This document shows, piece by piece, positions 34,890 to 43,198 of a stretch of 64,000 nt of DNA. The stretch covers positions 198,792 to 262,791 of the forward strand of contig JANLFY010000003.1 of NCBI GenBank assembly GCA_024653485.1, read 5' to 3'. The notes beneath the pieces were generated by a model. The model was not told the DNA's origin. It saw only the letters and a list, made by a program, of their open reading frames with translations, and searched no databases. The stretch's first letter is position 1; each line of letters opens with the position of its first letter. The DNA is from Bacillota bacterium. GTDB lineage: Bacteria; Bacillota; SHA-98; UBA4971. Position numbers and translations under genes: made by a program.

Positions 34890-34895
34890 AGTATA
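34890..34895 (-). promoter_or_regulatory. -10 box just upstream of rsmD (possible leaderless start)
   Basis: TATACT on the minus strand ends 7 nt before the rsmD ATG, which places the expected start of transcription at or next to the start codon. The -35 region is weak (TTGTGC at 19 bp or GTGCCA at 17 bp). Confidence 0.4.
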
Positions 34896-34988
34896 CCCCG
34901 TAGTAGAAAACATGGCACAAATTACCATGCAAAAACCTGAATAAGCCGTCGGATGGCGCGCAAACTAGCATCGAAAGAAGAGCCGAGG

Positions 34989-35011
34989 AAAACGGCACCC
35001 AGACGGTGCCG
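34989..35011 (-). terminator. Terminator between degV and rsmD
   Basis: Minus strand: 7-bp stem CGGCACC-N5-GGTGCCG (34993-35011) followed by TTTT (34989-34992). It lies 230 nt after the degV stop, leaving room for a small transcript in between. Confidence 0.55.
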
Positions 35012-35238
35012 GGGTTCCAAAACCCTCCCCCATAAGCTCTTCCTCCGGTTTCTCCTCTCCCACGGGATGACGGTCGCAAGACCGTCGTCTTATTTCTGCC
35101 GTTGTTTTCTTCTATCATCGGCCTCGCAGCGACATCGGCATAGAAAGGCCCGGACGGGTTCACGGTCCCCCCCGGGCCGAGGAGATCGCACAGCGTGCGC
35201 CTCGCATCTAGGTGCGATCCGAGCGCTGGCCGCCGCAC
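35012..35238 (-). ncRNA. Possible structured RNA or long 3' UTR after degV
   Basis: No ORF looks real here. On the minus strand there is a 7-bp hairpin GGCCCGG...CCGGGCC followed by TTTC (35147-35178), a TTCTAT...ATAGAA pair, and a 10-bp hairpin whose core is GACGGTC-TTGC-GACCGTC (35066-35089, one G-T pair), ending in the terminator at 34989-35011. I do not recognise an RNA family. Confidence 0.3.
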
Positions 35239-36090
35239 CTAGCTTGCGGGATGAAACGCGACAGCGATGGTGCCTGGCCCGGCGTGCGAACCGATCACGG
35301 ATCCAATCGTCGTGACTATCGTCTCCTCACAGGCAAGCTCCTTCTCTACCGCGTCTTTCACTACCGAAGCTTCATCGGGTGACGCGGCGTGAACGACCGC
35401 CACTCTCAGTCTCTTGTCGGCAGGCGCATGCTTTCCCACCGCATCGACCAGTCTCGCCAGGATCTTCTGCCTTGAGCCACGCACCTTCTCGTAGGGTGCC
35501 ACCTCTCCGTCTTGCATCCAAAGAAGCGGACGTATCGACAGCAACGTGCCGAGGAACGCAGTGGCCTTCCCTATCCGCCCGTTCTTCTCAAGGTACTCGA
35601 GGGTATCCACCGTGAAGAAGACCTTCGTGATCCCGATGAGCTCCTCAACCCTCGCCACGATCTCTCCCATTCCCGCGCCGGCCGCGGCCATCCTTGCCGC
35701 CTCCAAGACCAGAAGGCCCGTGGCGGCAGACGCAAGTCGTCCGTCGATCACGCGGACCGGTGCCCCTTTCAACTCTCCTGCGGCGATGACCGCGGACTGA
35801 TACGTCCCTGACAGCTTGCTCGAAAGATGGATGGACACGACTCCGTCCGACCTCGAGACGAGCTGCTCGTACACGACAGCGAAGTCGCGCGGCGATGGTT
35901 GGGAGGTTCTCGGGAGGACACTGGTCGAGGCCAGTTTGGCGTAGAACTCCTCGCTCGAGAGGTCCACACCGTCGCGGTAGACCTCGTCCCCGAAGTGCAC
36001 GAAAAGCGGCACGACCGTGATCCCTAACTCCCTGTACAGGTGCGGCGGAAGATCGGCGGTGGAGTCCGTCACTACCGCAATCTTGGCCAC
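35239..36090 (-). CDS. DegV family fatty-acid-binding protein (FakB-like)
   Basis: 283 aa, DegV fold: TDSTADLP at 8-15, HLSSKLSGTYQSA and the lipid-contact region around VDTLEYLEKNGRIG, then GSVIGSHAGPGTIAVAF at the end. DegV/FakB proteins hold a fatty acid so that FakA can phosphorylate it to acyl-phosphate for PlsX/PlsY. FakA is the next gene upstream (150 bp), so a FakAB pair is likely. Starts with GTG at 36090 behind a run of GGAGG. Confidence 0.92.
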   Translation of the reverse strand: MAKIAVVTDSTADLPPHLYRELGITVVPLFVHFGDEVYRDGVDLSSEEFYAKLASTSVLPRTSQPSPRDFAVVYEQLVSRSDGVVSIHLSSKLSGTYQSAVIAAGELKGAPVRVIDGRLASAATGLLVLEAARMAAAGAGMGEIVARVEELIGITKVFFTVDTLEYLEKNGRIGKATAFLGTLLSIRPLLWMQDGEVAPYEKVRGSRQKILARLVDAVGKHAPADKRLRVAVVHAASPDEASVVKDAVEKELACEETIVTTIGSVIGSHAGPGTIAVAFHPAS

Positions 36091-36241
36091 AGGCCTCCTC
36101 CTCCTTCTTGCTGCATACGAGACGCGACCCGAAAGCCAGCACGAGTCCCGGATCTACCGCGCGAGCCCCACCATGTCTCGACGACGCCCGGTCAGCCCGA
36201 AGCCCGTGAAGCAATCCCATGATCCAGCCCCGAGTGTCCCT

Positions 36242-38035
36242 CTACTCGGCGGACATGATGTAGTAGTACAGCGGCTGCCCGCCGTAGTGCACCTCTACCT
36301 CGCAGTGGGGATAGATGTCGGAAAGCCGCTCCCCAAGCGCCTGTGCTTCGGTGGCGCTCACGTCCTGCCCGTAATAGAGCGTGAGCAGAGAGCTCTCCTC
36401 CGTCACCATCTGGCTCGCGAGGCTCATTGCCACCTCATCGCGGTCCTTCCCCGCCGCGCAGATGTCCCCATCCTTGATTCCAATGACGTCGTTCTGGTCT
36501 ATCGAAAACCCGTTCACGCTCGAACTGCGCACCGCGTACGTCACTTCGCCGGTGCTCACATGGCTCAGAGCCTCGTTCATTGCTCGCGCATTCGCGGCGA
36601 TGTCGGACGCGGCGTTGAAAGCGACCAGTGCTGCAACTCCTTGGGGGATGGTCTTCGTTGGGACGACGGAAATCGCCTTGTCCTCCACAAACTCCCTGAC
36701 CCTGTCAGCAGTGAGGATCACGTTGCTGTTGTTAGGAAGGATGATCACGCTCTTGGCGTTGACTCGTCGGGCAGCGTTGGCGAGCTCTTCGATGGAAGGA
36801 TTCATGGTCTGTCCACCCTCGACCACGACGTCGGCGCCCAGGCTCCGGAGGATGGTCGCCAGCCCCTCGCCCACAGCGACTGCGACTATCCCCACGGGCT
36901 TCTCGACCGCCTCGGGTCGGGGTCTCGCTTCAGCGGGCACGCTCACCCCGGCCCGCGCCGCGCGCGTCTCAAGCAGACCGCCGTTCCGCTGTCCGCCGAC
37001 CCCGACCGGACGCCCGGGAGGGCCCATCGCCTCGAACTCATCATGTTGGTCAGCCATGTTGTTTATCTGAATCTCGTGAAGGTCCCCGAGGCGCAGGCAG
37101 TACTCAAGGACGCGACCGGGATGGTTCGTGTGCACGTGGACCTTGGCGACGTCGCTCGTTCCCACCACGAGCAGACAATCCCCGGCGTCGGCCAACTCCT
37201 GCCGGATGCGGTCGAGGGGCAGAGACCTCCCCTTGAGGAGGAACTCTGTACAGTAGCGGAACCTGAGGCTCTCTTTGACCGTCGCCTCTGACTGCGCCTG
37301 CCGCGCAGCCTGACTGGACCCCGTTGCGCGGGCGACCTGAAGCAGGGGCTCCTGACGGCCCGCAGTCATTTCCCCCCGGAGGGCTTTCACCGCGCCCTCC
37401 CAGAAGAACACCAACCCCTGCCCCCCGGCGTCGACCACGCCGGCCTCTCTCAACGTCGGGAGCAGTTCCGGCGTCCGCTCAAGCGCGGCGCGCGCGTCCT
37501 CGAGCACCTTCTCCGCAAGCGCCAGCACGTCGAGGCCTGCCCGTACGCCTTGCGTCGCGGAACGGGCTGCCTCCCGCGCCACGGTCAACATGGTCCCCTC
37601 GACAGGCTTCATGACGGCCTTGTAGGCCATGGCAGCCGCGCTCTGCAGAGCCTGCGCGAGGTCCTGAGCCCGAAGTTGAGCCTTGCCCTCGACCCCTTTC
37701 GCGAAACCCCTGAGAAGCTGCGAGAGTATCACGCCCGAGTTGCCCCGCGCCCCCATCAGGGAGCCCATGGCTGCAGCGTCCGCCACCTCCGAGAGCGTCG
37801 TCCCGCCCGCCTTCTCCGCCTCGCGCACGGCGGACAGCAAGGTAAGGTGCATATTCGTCCCAGTGTCGCCGTCGGGAACCGGGAACACATTGAGAGAGTT
37901 CACGAATTCCTTGTTCGCCCCAAGCCATTCGGTGCCGGCCGCGATCGCGCGCGCAAGATCACCAGCATCTAGCAAATCACGCCCCAACGCGCCAACCTCC
38001 TGTTGCCGGTCACGTGCGCTTATCCTGTCGGACAT
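36242..38035 (-). CDS. fakA: Fatty acid kinase FakA (DAK2/YloV family)
   Basis: 597 aa: N-terminal DhaL/DAK2 kinase domain with NVFPVPDGDTGTNM (49-62) and MGARGNSGVILSQLLRG, a middle domain, and a C-terminal DegV-like/DAK phosphatase-like domain (VEGGQTMNPSIEELANA, ILPNNSNVILTADR). An insertion of ~60 residues (about 300-365: GPPGRPVGVGGQRNGG...) links the domains. Starts with ATG at 38035, overlapping asp23 by 26 nt, and is followed by degV. Confidence 0.94.
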   Translation of the reverse strand: MSDRISARDRQQEVGALGRDLLDAGDLARAIAAGTEWLGANKEFVNSLNVFPVPDGDTGTNMHLTLLSAVREAEKAGGTTLSEVADAAAMGSLMGARGNSGVILSQLLRGFAKGVEGKAQLRAQDLAQALQSAAAMAYKAVMKPVEGTMLTVAREAARSATQGVRAGLDVLALAEKVLEDARAALERTPELLPTLREAGVVDAGGQGLVFFWEGAVKALRGEMTAGRQEPLLQVARATGSSQAARQAQSEATVKESLRFRYCTEFLLKGRSLPLDRIRQELADAGDCLLVVGTSDVAKVHVHTNHPGRVLEYCLRLGDLHEIQINNMADQHDEFEAMGPPGRPVGVGGQRNGGLLETRAARAGVSVPAEARPRPEAVEKPVGIVAVAVGEGLATILRSLGADVVVEGGQTMNPSIEELANAARRVNAKSVIILPNNSNVILTADRVREFVEDKAISVVPTKTIPQGVAALVAFNAASDIAANARAMNEALSHVSTGEVTYAVRSSSVNGFSIDQNDVIGIKDGDICAAGKDRDEVAMSLASQMVTEESSLLTLYYGQDVSATEAQALGERLSDIYPHCEVEVHYGGQPLYYYIMSAE

Positions 38036-38387
38036 GCGTCACCCTCACACCCTGAACAGTGATGTTCACTCTCGCCACCTTGAGGCCGGTCATGCTTTCA
38101 ACCACGTAGCGAACCTTGTCCATGACGTTCTGAGCGACCTCGGTGATCTTCGTGCCGTACTCGACGATGATGTACAGGTCTATGACGACCTCATCGCCGG
38201 CCAGCTTCACCTCGACGCCGCGGCTCAGGTTCTCGACGCCGAGGAGCTCCGCGATCCCGTCCTGGATGTTCCGTGAGGCCATTCCGACCAGGCCATAGCA
38301 CTCAGTCGCGGCCATGCCCGCGACGAGCGCGATCACCTCGTCTGAGATGGTTATCTGGCCAAGCTCGGTGCTGACGTCTCTGCCCAT
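38010..38387 (-). CDS. Asp23/Gls24 family protein (YloU)
   Basis: 125 aa with the Asp23 core (ITISDEVIALVAGMAATECYGLVGM, VIDLYIIVEYGTKITEVAQNVMDKVRYVVESMTG). These proteins are envelope-stress-associated and commonly precede fakA, as here (26-nt overlap). ATG at 38387; AGGGGGT about 10 nt ahead. Confidence 0.94.
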   Translation of the reverse strand: MGRDVSTELGQITISDEVIALVAGMAATECYGLVGMASRNIQDGIAELLGVENLSRGVEVKLAGDEVVIDLYIIVEYGTKITEVAQNVMDKVRYVVESMTGLKVARVNITVQGVRVTHVRQDKRT

Positions 38388-38738
38388 GAACCGCCATACC
38401 CCCTGCCGTGCCCCACGAAACGGAGCCCAGGTAAGAAAGCCAGCCGCTTCTACATTCTCCGCACCAGGTGAAATTCCTTTTCGCTATCCTATGCACGTCG
38501 ACGCCGTGTTTAGAATGCCCTCATTCCTGAGGAGCCTCTGCGCTCGAATACGACCGCGCCAAAGTCACGGATCCAGACCCACCGCACGAACCCTTCGAGC
38601 CCCGCCTTCCAGCGATGCCCCGAAAGCCGCGGCGCGCACCGGCGGCCTCAGCCCTCGCTGTGGCGTAACCTATCTCGGCATCGGCTCACGCCAGCCCCAG
38701 CGCGCGGGCGGGGGACAAACCCGGCTTCCCCGTGCCGC
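38388..38738. other. Divergent intergenic region asp23 / rpmB
   Basis: I see no gene. The right edge carries the rpmB promoter; on the left side I find no convincing promoter for the asp23-fakA-degV unit, only an AT-rich stretch near 38470-38515 and an 8-bp palindrome CGTCGACG. Confidence 0.3.
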
Positions 38739-38767
38739 TTGCGCAGCCTGCGTCGCTATGATACAAT
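38739..38767 (+). promoter_or_regulatory. Sigma-A type promoter of rpmB
   Basis: TTGCGC (38739-38744), 17-bp spacer, TACAAT (38762-38767), leaving a ~32-nt leader that ends in AAGGAGGTG. Confidence 0.7.
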
Positions 38768-38805
38768 ACACGTCGGGTCTTTGCAAGACAAGGAGGTGCT
38801 CGTTC

Positions 38806-38997
38806 GTGTCGTACCGGTGCGAGATCTGCGGCAAGAGCCCGCATGTTGGCAGACAGGTGAGCCACTCGGACATCAAGACTCCTCGCAAGTGGCTGCCGAA
38901 CGTCCGTCGCGTGAAAGCCCTCGTCAACGGCGCCCCGAAGCGCATCTATGTGTGCACTAGGTGCTTGCGCTCCGGAAAAGTGGAGCGCGCCCATTAG
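38806..38997 (+). CDS. rpmB: 50S ribosomal protein L28
   Basis: 63 aa from a GTG with AAGGAGGTG upstream. Zinc-type L28 with four cysteines (Cys5, Cys8, Cys50, Cys53) and the core RQVSHSDIKTPRKWLPNVRR. The longer open frame begins far upstream, but only this part matches L28. The plus-strand orientation, divergent from asp23-fakA, is the usual Bacillota arrangement. Confidence 0.96.
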   Translation: MSYRCEICGKSPHVGRQVSHSDIKTPRKWLPNVRRVKALVNGAPKRIYVCTRCLRSGKVERAH

Positions 38998-39354
38998 TCA
39001 CCCTAGCCTCGTGTCCCACCTGAAGACTCATGGTGCTTCGGCAGAGCCCGTGCCCGGCGTCTCCCGGAACCCGATACCGCTCGATGGCTTGCTTGCCGCG
39101 CCATCCGGCCGGACGGGTTCTTGTCGTTTTCGCGTGCCACTTTGCGTGCCCGGAGCCCGGAGAAAGATCGGGAGGCATACCCGGGTAAGCACCCCGGGTA
39201 AGTACGCTGGCAGCGCGTGTCTCGGCCGGGCGCAGCCATACCTGGCCTCGGCGAGGCCTTCCTTGCGCCCATGCTCGGTGCACGGAGGGAGCCAGGGCGC
39301 TGTCGGGCGCCTGAGTCCGCGCGATAGGCGGCGTCACAAGCGCCCCACTTCGCT
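38998..39354. other. Convergent region rpmB / tlpA
   Basis: No gene seen. A possible rpmB terminator is an imperfect stem CCATCC-N4-GGACGG (39101-39116) followed by T-rich sequence (GTTCTTGTCGTTTTC). CCCGGGTAAG occurs twice in tandem near 39180-39200; no function is evident. Confidence 0.3.
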
Positions 39355-39885
39355 TTAGAGCAGCGGTTTCACGATTTCCTCGAGCTCTGCGCGACTCGTC
39401 ATCCCCACGATCCGCGACCTGATTGTCCCAGACCTGTCCACGATGACGGTGGTCGGTATCGCCTCGACTTCATATGCGTTTGCGACGTCTCCTGAGAAGT
39501 CGCAGACGATGGGGAAATCCATCTGAGCGTCCTTTGCGAAATCTCTCACGTGGTCCTCTGGCTCTCGAAGGTTCACCGCCAGCACAACGACTCCCTTGTC
39601 TTTGAAATCATCGTGGAAGCCAACAAGGTCTGGAATCTCCTCCCTGCACGGCGGGCACCATGTGGCCCAGAAATTCACGACTGCCACGGCCTTGTCCCGG
39701 TAACTTGCGAGAGAGACTTCGGTTCCATCGAGAGCCCTGAGTGTGAAGTTGGGCGCGAGCCCACCCTCTCCCGTCGACGGCGAAGGCCCTATCCCCGTGC
39801 CCTGCGGCCGGTTGGTGACTACGTACCCGACGGTGCCAGTGATAAGGAGAATACCGATGAGCAGGAGCATTCTTTTCGTTCGCAA
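39355..39885 (-). CDS. TlpA/ResA-like membrane-anchored thioredoxin
   Basis: 176 aa: an N-terminal signal anchor (residues ~5-23), then a thioredoxin fold with WCPPC (Cys77, Cys80), the cis-proline in VEAIPTTVIVD. ResA/TlpA proteins reduce extracytoplasmic disulfides, e.g. in cytochrome c or spore proteins. TTG at 39885 with GGAGG seven bases ahead. It stands alone behind a promoter with a CsoR/CstR-type operator, suggesting control by copper or sulfur species. No cytochrome maturation genes are in view. Confidence 0.9.
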   Translation of the reverse strand: MRTKRMLLLIGILLITGTVGYVVTNRPQGTGIGPSPSTGEGGLAPNFTLRALDGTEVSLASYRDKAVAVVNFWATWCPPCREEIPDLVGFHDDFKDKGVVVLAVNLREPEDHVRDFAKDAQMDFPIVCDFSGDVANAYEVEAIPTTVIVDRSGTIRSRIVGMTSRAELEEIVKPLL

Positions 39886-39926
39886 TTGTCCCCCTCCCTT
39901 GAAAGTTTCTGAGGCGTCTCGGCTCC

Positions 39927-39955
39927 ATCATAATACCCCATAGGGTATATTGCAA
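39927..39955 (-). promoter_or_regulatory. Promoter of the TlpA gene with CsoR/CstR-type operator in the spacer
   Basis: Minus strand: TTGCAA (39950-39955), 17-bp spacer, TATGAT (39927-39932). The spacer holds ATACCC-N4-GGGTAT (39933-39948); read on the minus strand it is ATACCCTATGGGGTAT, the form of operator used by CsoR-family repressors (copper CsoR, persulfide CstR). Confidence 0.7.
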
Positions 39956-40018
39956 TGCGTTCTTCTAGCTCCGTGCCGCAACCGCACACCGGACTCACCC
40001 TGTGCCCAGAGATGCAAA

Positions 40019-40043
40019 GAGCGCACGGAAACCCCGTGCGCTC
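40019..40043 (-). terminator. Terminator of the panB operon
   Basis: Perfect 10-bp stem GAGCGCACGG / CCGTGCGCTC with a 5-nt loop, followed on the minus strand by TTTGC; 22 bp after the stop at 40066. Confidence 0.65.
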
Positions 40044-40065
40044 CACACCGCCGAATCGGGGCGGG

Positions 40066-41004
40066 TCAAGGCTGGGGAATCGCGAGCCCTGGAACCCCGT
40101 GATCGGAGACCTTGACATCCGGATAGGTGTCCTTGATGATCTCCGTTATCGTCCGGATGGACCTGATCTTCAGCCTCGCGAGGTCCGCGAGAGCGGCCTC
40201 GGACGCGCCCCACGGCGCGTACATTCCCACGCTCGTGCCGCTCTCCATCTTGAAATAGCACGGCGCGGCGACCCTGGCTATCTCAGGGGTCTCATAGAAC
40301 CTGTTCATGCCACCCCAGGTATCGAATATCTGAACGTGGACGTCCATGGGAATATCGATGACCTTCCTCATCGCGGCCAAGGCGGCAAGGGAGCTGTCAG
40401 CAATTGGGTTGAAGGTACCCGCCCCAAGGCCCTGCAACAGCCTTGCCCCTGCGGCGTTGGCATGACCGGCGAATATCGACACTTTGAACGTCACGTCCTG
40501 AGGTAGATCGCCGTTCTTCTTCATCTCGTTCAGCACCATGAGAACGCCCTCATCCCACACCAGGAACCCGCGGAACCCTATGTCCACGGCACGCATCACG
40601 TCGTACACGAAGTGCGCGACCATATCGCAGCCTCGCAGTCGCATGCCGCAGACGGCCCCTTCAGGGGTGGCGATCTGCCTCCCTGAATACCACGTCGGCC
40701 TCGGCCCGGGAGTGAGGATGACCTCGATCCTCTCGTCGTGGGCCACCCTTGCGAACTCAGCAAGCTCATCGCGAGTAGCCCAAGTCGCCCCCCGTACCAC
40801 TGATATGGCTCTGTGGAACGGAACCCTTTGCTTCTTGGCCTCATCAACACAAGCTCTGAGGACCGCCGTGGTCTCGATACCCGAGACTTCCACGCGCCAG
40901 TGCGCCCCGTCGGGGAACCTCTTCGTCGAACTCGGCAGTTCTGCCAAGTCGCGGCCTGGAATGCCAGCCCGCTCCAGAGCTTCGCGCACGCTCCTCATAT
41001 CCAA
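40066..41004 (-). CDS. Conserved TIM-barrel-like protein of unknown function beside panB
   Basis: 312 aa from a TTG at 41004 with GGAGGTG seven bases ahead. Alternating hydrophobic strands and helices with loops such as FPDGAHWRVEVSGIETT, VILTPGPRPTWYSG, GFRGFLVWDEG, IFAGHANAAGARLLQGLGAG and TWGGMNRFYE look like a TIM barrel. Similar proteins are, I believe, sometimes labelled U32-family peptidase, but I cannot confirm that and see no protease motif. It is 75 bp downstream of panB with a shared terminator, so a link to pantothenate or 2-keto acid metabolism is possible. Confidence 0.8.
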   Translation of the reverse strand: MDMRSVREALERAGIPGRDLAELPSSTKRFPDGAHWRVEVSGIETTAVLRACVDEAKKQRVPFHRAISVVRGATWATRDELAEFARVAHDERIEVILTPGPRPTWYSGRQIATPEGAVCGMRLRGCDMVAHFVYDVMRAVDIGFRGFLVWDEGVLMVLNEMKKNGDLPQDVTFKVSIFAGHANAAGARLLQGLGAGTFNPIADSSLAALAAMRKVIDIPMDVHVQIFDTWGGMNRFYETPEIARVAAPCYFKMESGTSVGMYAPWGASEAALADLARLKIRSIRTITEIIKDTYPDVKVSDHGVPGLAIPQP

Positions 41005-41078
41005 GTGGCAACACCTCCGTGCAGCACATGTCCCTCCGGACTCCTCCGCCCGCCTGAGCGTTCGCCGGCTGTCGGCTG

Positions 41079-41936
41079 TCACCGGTTGTCAAGGGACTTC
41101 AAGAACTCCGCAAGCTTGTCCGGCTCACCCTCTTTCATCTTGTACGTGTGCTTCTCCTCGGGGAACTTGAGCTCCCTCACATCGCGTACGTATTCGCTTA
41201 TGGCGGCGGTGATGACCTCAGCCAGGTTGGCGTACTTCTTCACGAATTTGGGCGTGAACGCTTCGACGAGCCCCAACATGTCCCCGTTGATGAGGAGCTG
41301 GCCGTCGCACTGCAGCCCCGCGCCGATTCCCAGGACCGGTATGCTGAGCCGCTTCGTTATCGCCTCGCCCACCTCTGGTGGGATCGCCTCCAGAAGCAGG
41401 GCGAACGCTCCGGCCTCTTGAATCGCCATGGCATCCAGGACAAGCTCGCGGGCAGCCTCCGCGGTGCGCCCTTGCGCCTTGAACCCACCGAGCTGACCGG
41501 AGCTCTGAGGAGTAAGACCTATGTGCCCCATGACCGGAATGCCCGCGTCAACGATGGCCTTTATCTGGCTTATGACCCTCCTGCCGCCTTCCAGCTTTAT
41601 GGCGTCCATCTGGGCTTCCTTGAGGAATCGGCCGGCGTTCTCGACGGCTTTCTCAACTGAAGACTGGTAAGACATAAAGGGCATGTCGCCGATGACGAAG
41701 GTGTTTGGAGCACCCCTTCTCACGGCCCGGCTGTGGATGATCATTTCATCCATGGTGACAGGGATCGTCCCGGGAAGCCCGTACACTACCATACCGAGAG
41801 AGTCCCCCACGAGGAGCATGTCGATGCCCGCCTTCTCGGCGAACGACGCAATGGGAAAGTCATACGCGGTAAGGAAAGTGATCTTCTCCCCTTTGCGCTT
41901 CATGTCCACGAAATCGAGAACCGTCTTCTTCGCCAA
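41079..41936 (-). CDS. panB: 3-methyl-2-oxobutanoate hydroxymethyltransferase PanB
   Basis: Makes ketopantoate from ketoisovalerate and methylene-THF. 285 aa with the (beta/alpha)8 motifs FLTAYDFPIASFAEKAGIDM, VGDSLGMVVYG (metal-binding Asp), KLEGGRRV and GHIGLTPQ, PVLGIGAGLQCDGQLL. TTG at 41936 with GGAGGGGG six bases ahead. PanC and PanD are not in the window. Confidence 0.96.
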   Translation of the reverse strand: MAKKTVLDFVDMKRKGEKITFLTAYDFPIASFAEKAGIDMLLVGDSLGMVVYGLPGTIPVTMDEMIIHSRAVRRGAPNTFVIGDMPFMSYQSSVEKAVENAGRFLKEAQMDAIKLEGGRRVISQIKAIVDAGIPVMGHIGLTPQSSGQLGGFKAQGRTAEAARELVLDAMAIQEAGAFALLLEAIPPEVGEAITKRLSIPVLGIGAGLQCDGQLLINGDMLGLVEAFTPKFVKKYANLAEVITAAISEYVRDVRELKFPEEKHTYKMKEGEPDKLAEFLKSLDNR

Positions 41937-41991
41937 GCCCAGCCCCCTCCTTCTGTCACTTGCTTGACAGCGACACGCGCTTTCCCAGACT

Positions 41992-42969
41992 TCACCAGAC
42001 CAGCTTGACATCGTCGAGCAGGGTGGTCCACGCCCACCCCGAGCACTCGAACCTTAACGACTTCAGGACCACTGGCCTTGGGACCAGCACGCTCAGGTTG
42101 TATGACCTGGATGTCCACCTCCCGAGCTCCACGAACTCGGCAAAGCTGTCTATACCCCCCTCCGATGGCAGGTGGAAGTAGTATGCTTTCACGAATGAAT
42201 GCTCGACGCGGTTCCGATCGAGGTACGTCAGGATCACTTTCAAGGGATAGGTGGAGGCGGTCGTGTACTCCTTCAGCGTATAGTCATCGAGGCGAAGGTC
42301 GAAGGACAGGAACACCAACCCCGACGCTGGCACCTCCGCGTCGATCCTCTGCTCGATCGCGCACGACCCCATCTCGAACGTGGGAGGCCGCGTGATCCTG
42401 AGAACGTGCTCACGCTGACCGTCAGCCACCACAGACCAGGACGCCGCCCGCGACCCCGCTGCCTCGCTGTGGCTCCATGACCAACCGGCAAGACCACCTG
42501 CCGCAAACCCGCCGTTCGCCGGAACTGCCACGGGCGCAGGGGGGCTCTTCGTCGTCGTGAAAGACCACGAGTAGTCCTGTCCCATCTCAGTGCCCTGAGA
42601 GTCTCTCGCGCTCCCGCTCACCGTGATCCTGTAGGTCGTGGAGTACCTCAGAGGTTTCGCCGGGATCACGACCATGATCGTCTTGTTGTTCAGGAATTGC
42701 CAGCTCGCCGGGAATGCGAGTTCCGGCGCGGGCGAGATCGTAACTGCCCTCATGGCGGAGGCTTCATCCATACTCTCGCTGAATACTATGTGAATCGCCG
42801 TGTCCACGGGGACGTGCTGCATGCCGTCTGACGGATAAACCTGCACGACCCTGGGGGCCTTGGACTGAGGATCGCTGTCCCCCGCAAGCGTGATCTCGTT
42901 CGTCGTCAACGTCCAGACCAACGCCAGCACAAGAGCAACCGCTGCTGAGAATCTAACGGACTTCGGCAT
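41992..42969 (-). CDS. Secreted protein with SbsA Ig-like domain
   Basis: 325 aa. Signal peptide (FSAAVALVLALVWTLTTNEITLA), an Ig-like domain of the Big_5/SbsA kind (PRVVQVYPSDGMQHVPVD, IHIVFSESMD, LRYSTTYRITVSGSARDSQG), and a C-terminal ~150-residue beta-rich domain (GLAGWSWSHSEAAGSRAASW..., LVFLSFDLRLDDYT, SLRFECSGWAWTTLLDDVKLVW) resembling galactose-binding/CBM folds. Presumably a cell-surface protein; substrate unknown. ATG at 42969 with GAGGAGG seven bases ahead. Ends 55 bp before panB. Confidence 0.8.
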   Translation of the reverse strand: MPKSVRFSAAVALVLALVWTLTTNEITLAGDSDPQSKAPRVVQVYPSDGMQHVPVDTAIHIVFSESMDEASAMRAVTISPAPELAFPASWQFLNNKTIMVVIPAKPLRYSTTYRITVSGSARDSQGTEMGQDYSWSFTTTKSPPAPVAVPANGGFAAGGLAGWSWSHSEAAGSRAASWSVVADGQREHVLRITRPPTFEMGSCAIEQRIDAEVPASGLVFLSFDLRLDDYTLKEYTTASTYPLKVILTYLDRNRVEHSFVKAYYFHLPSEGGIDSFAEFVELGRWTSRSYNLSVLVPRPVVLKSLRFECSGWAWTTLLDDVKLVW

Positions 42970-43198
42970 CACGTCGCCTCCTCGTCTCCCACCTGCCTGA
43001 ACGCCCCTTGGCCACAGGTTCGACACGTCACGCACCTAGGCTGAGGAACCGGGACCCGTGCCCGGCCGTGCCGCTTTCGTGCCTGACTCCTCCAACATCG
43101 ATGGGATTCGCTATCGAAGAGGGATCTCCTCCTCTGCGCGCTTCCCGCCGCTCCACCACGACGCCGAGTGCCGCACTCAAACCTTGGCGGCCACGCGG

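Noticed and set aside
35066..35101. Hairpin with GCAA loop plus TTATTT as a plus-strand terminator
   Set aside because: No plus-strand gene or promoter lies upstream of it; kept only as part of the minus-strand structured region.
34873..35238. A 121-codon frame between degV and rsmD
   Set aside because: It crosses the rsmD start and three hairpins, has no ribosome site, and shows no coding pattern.
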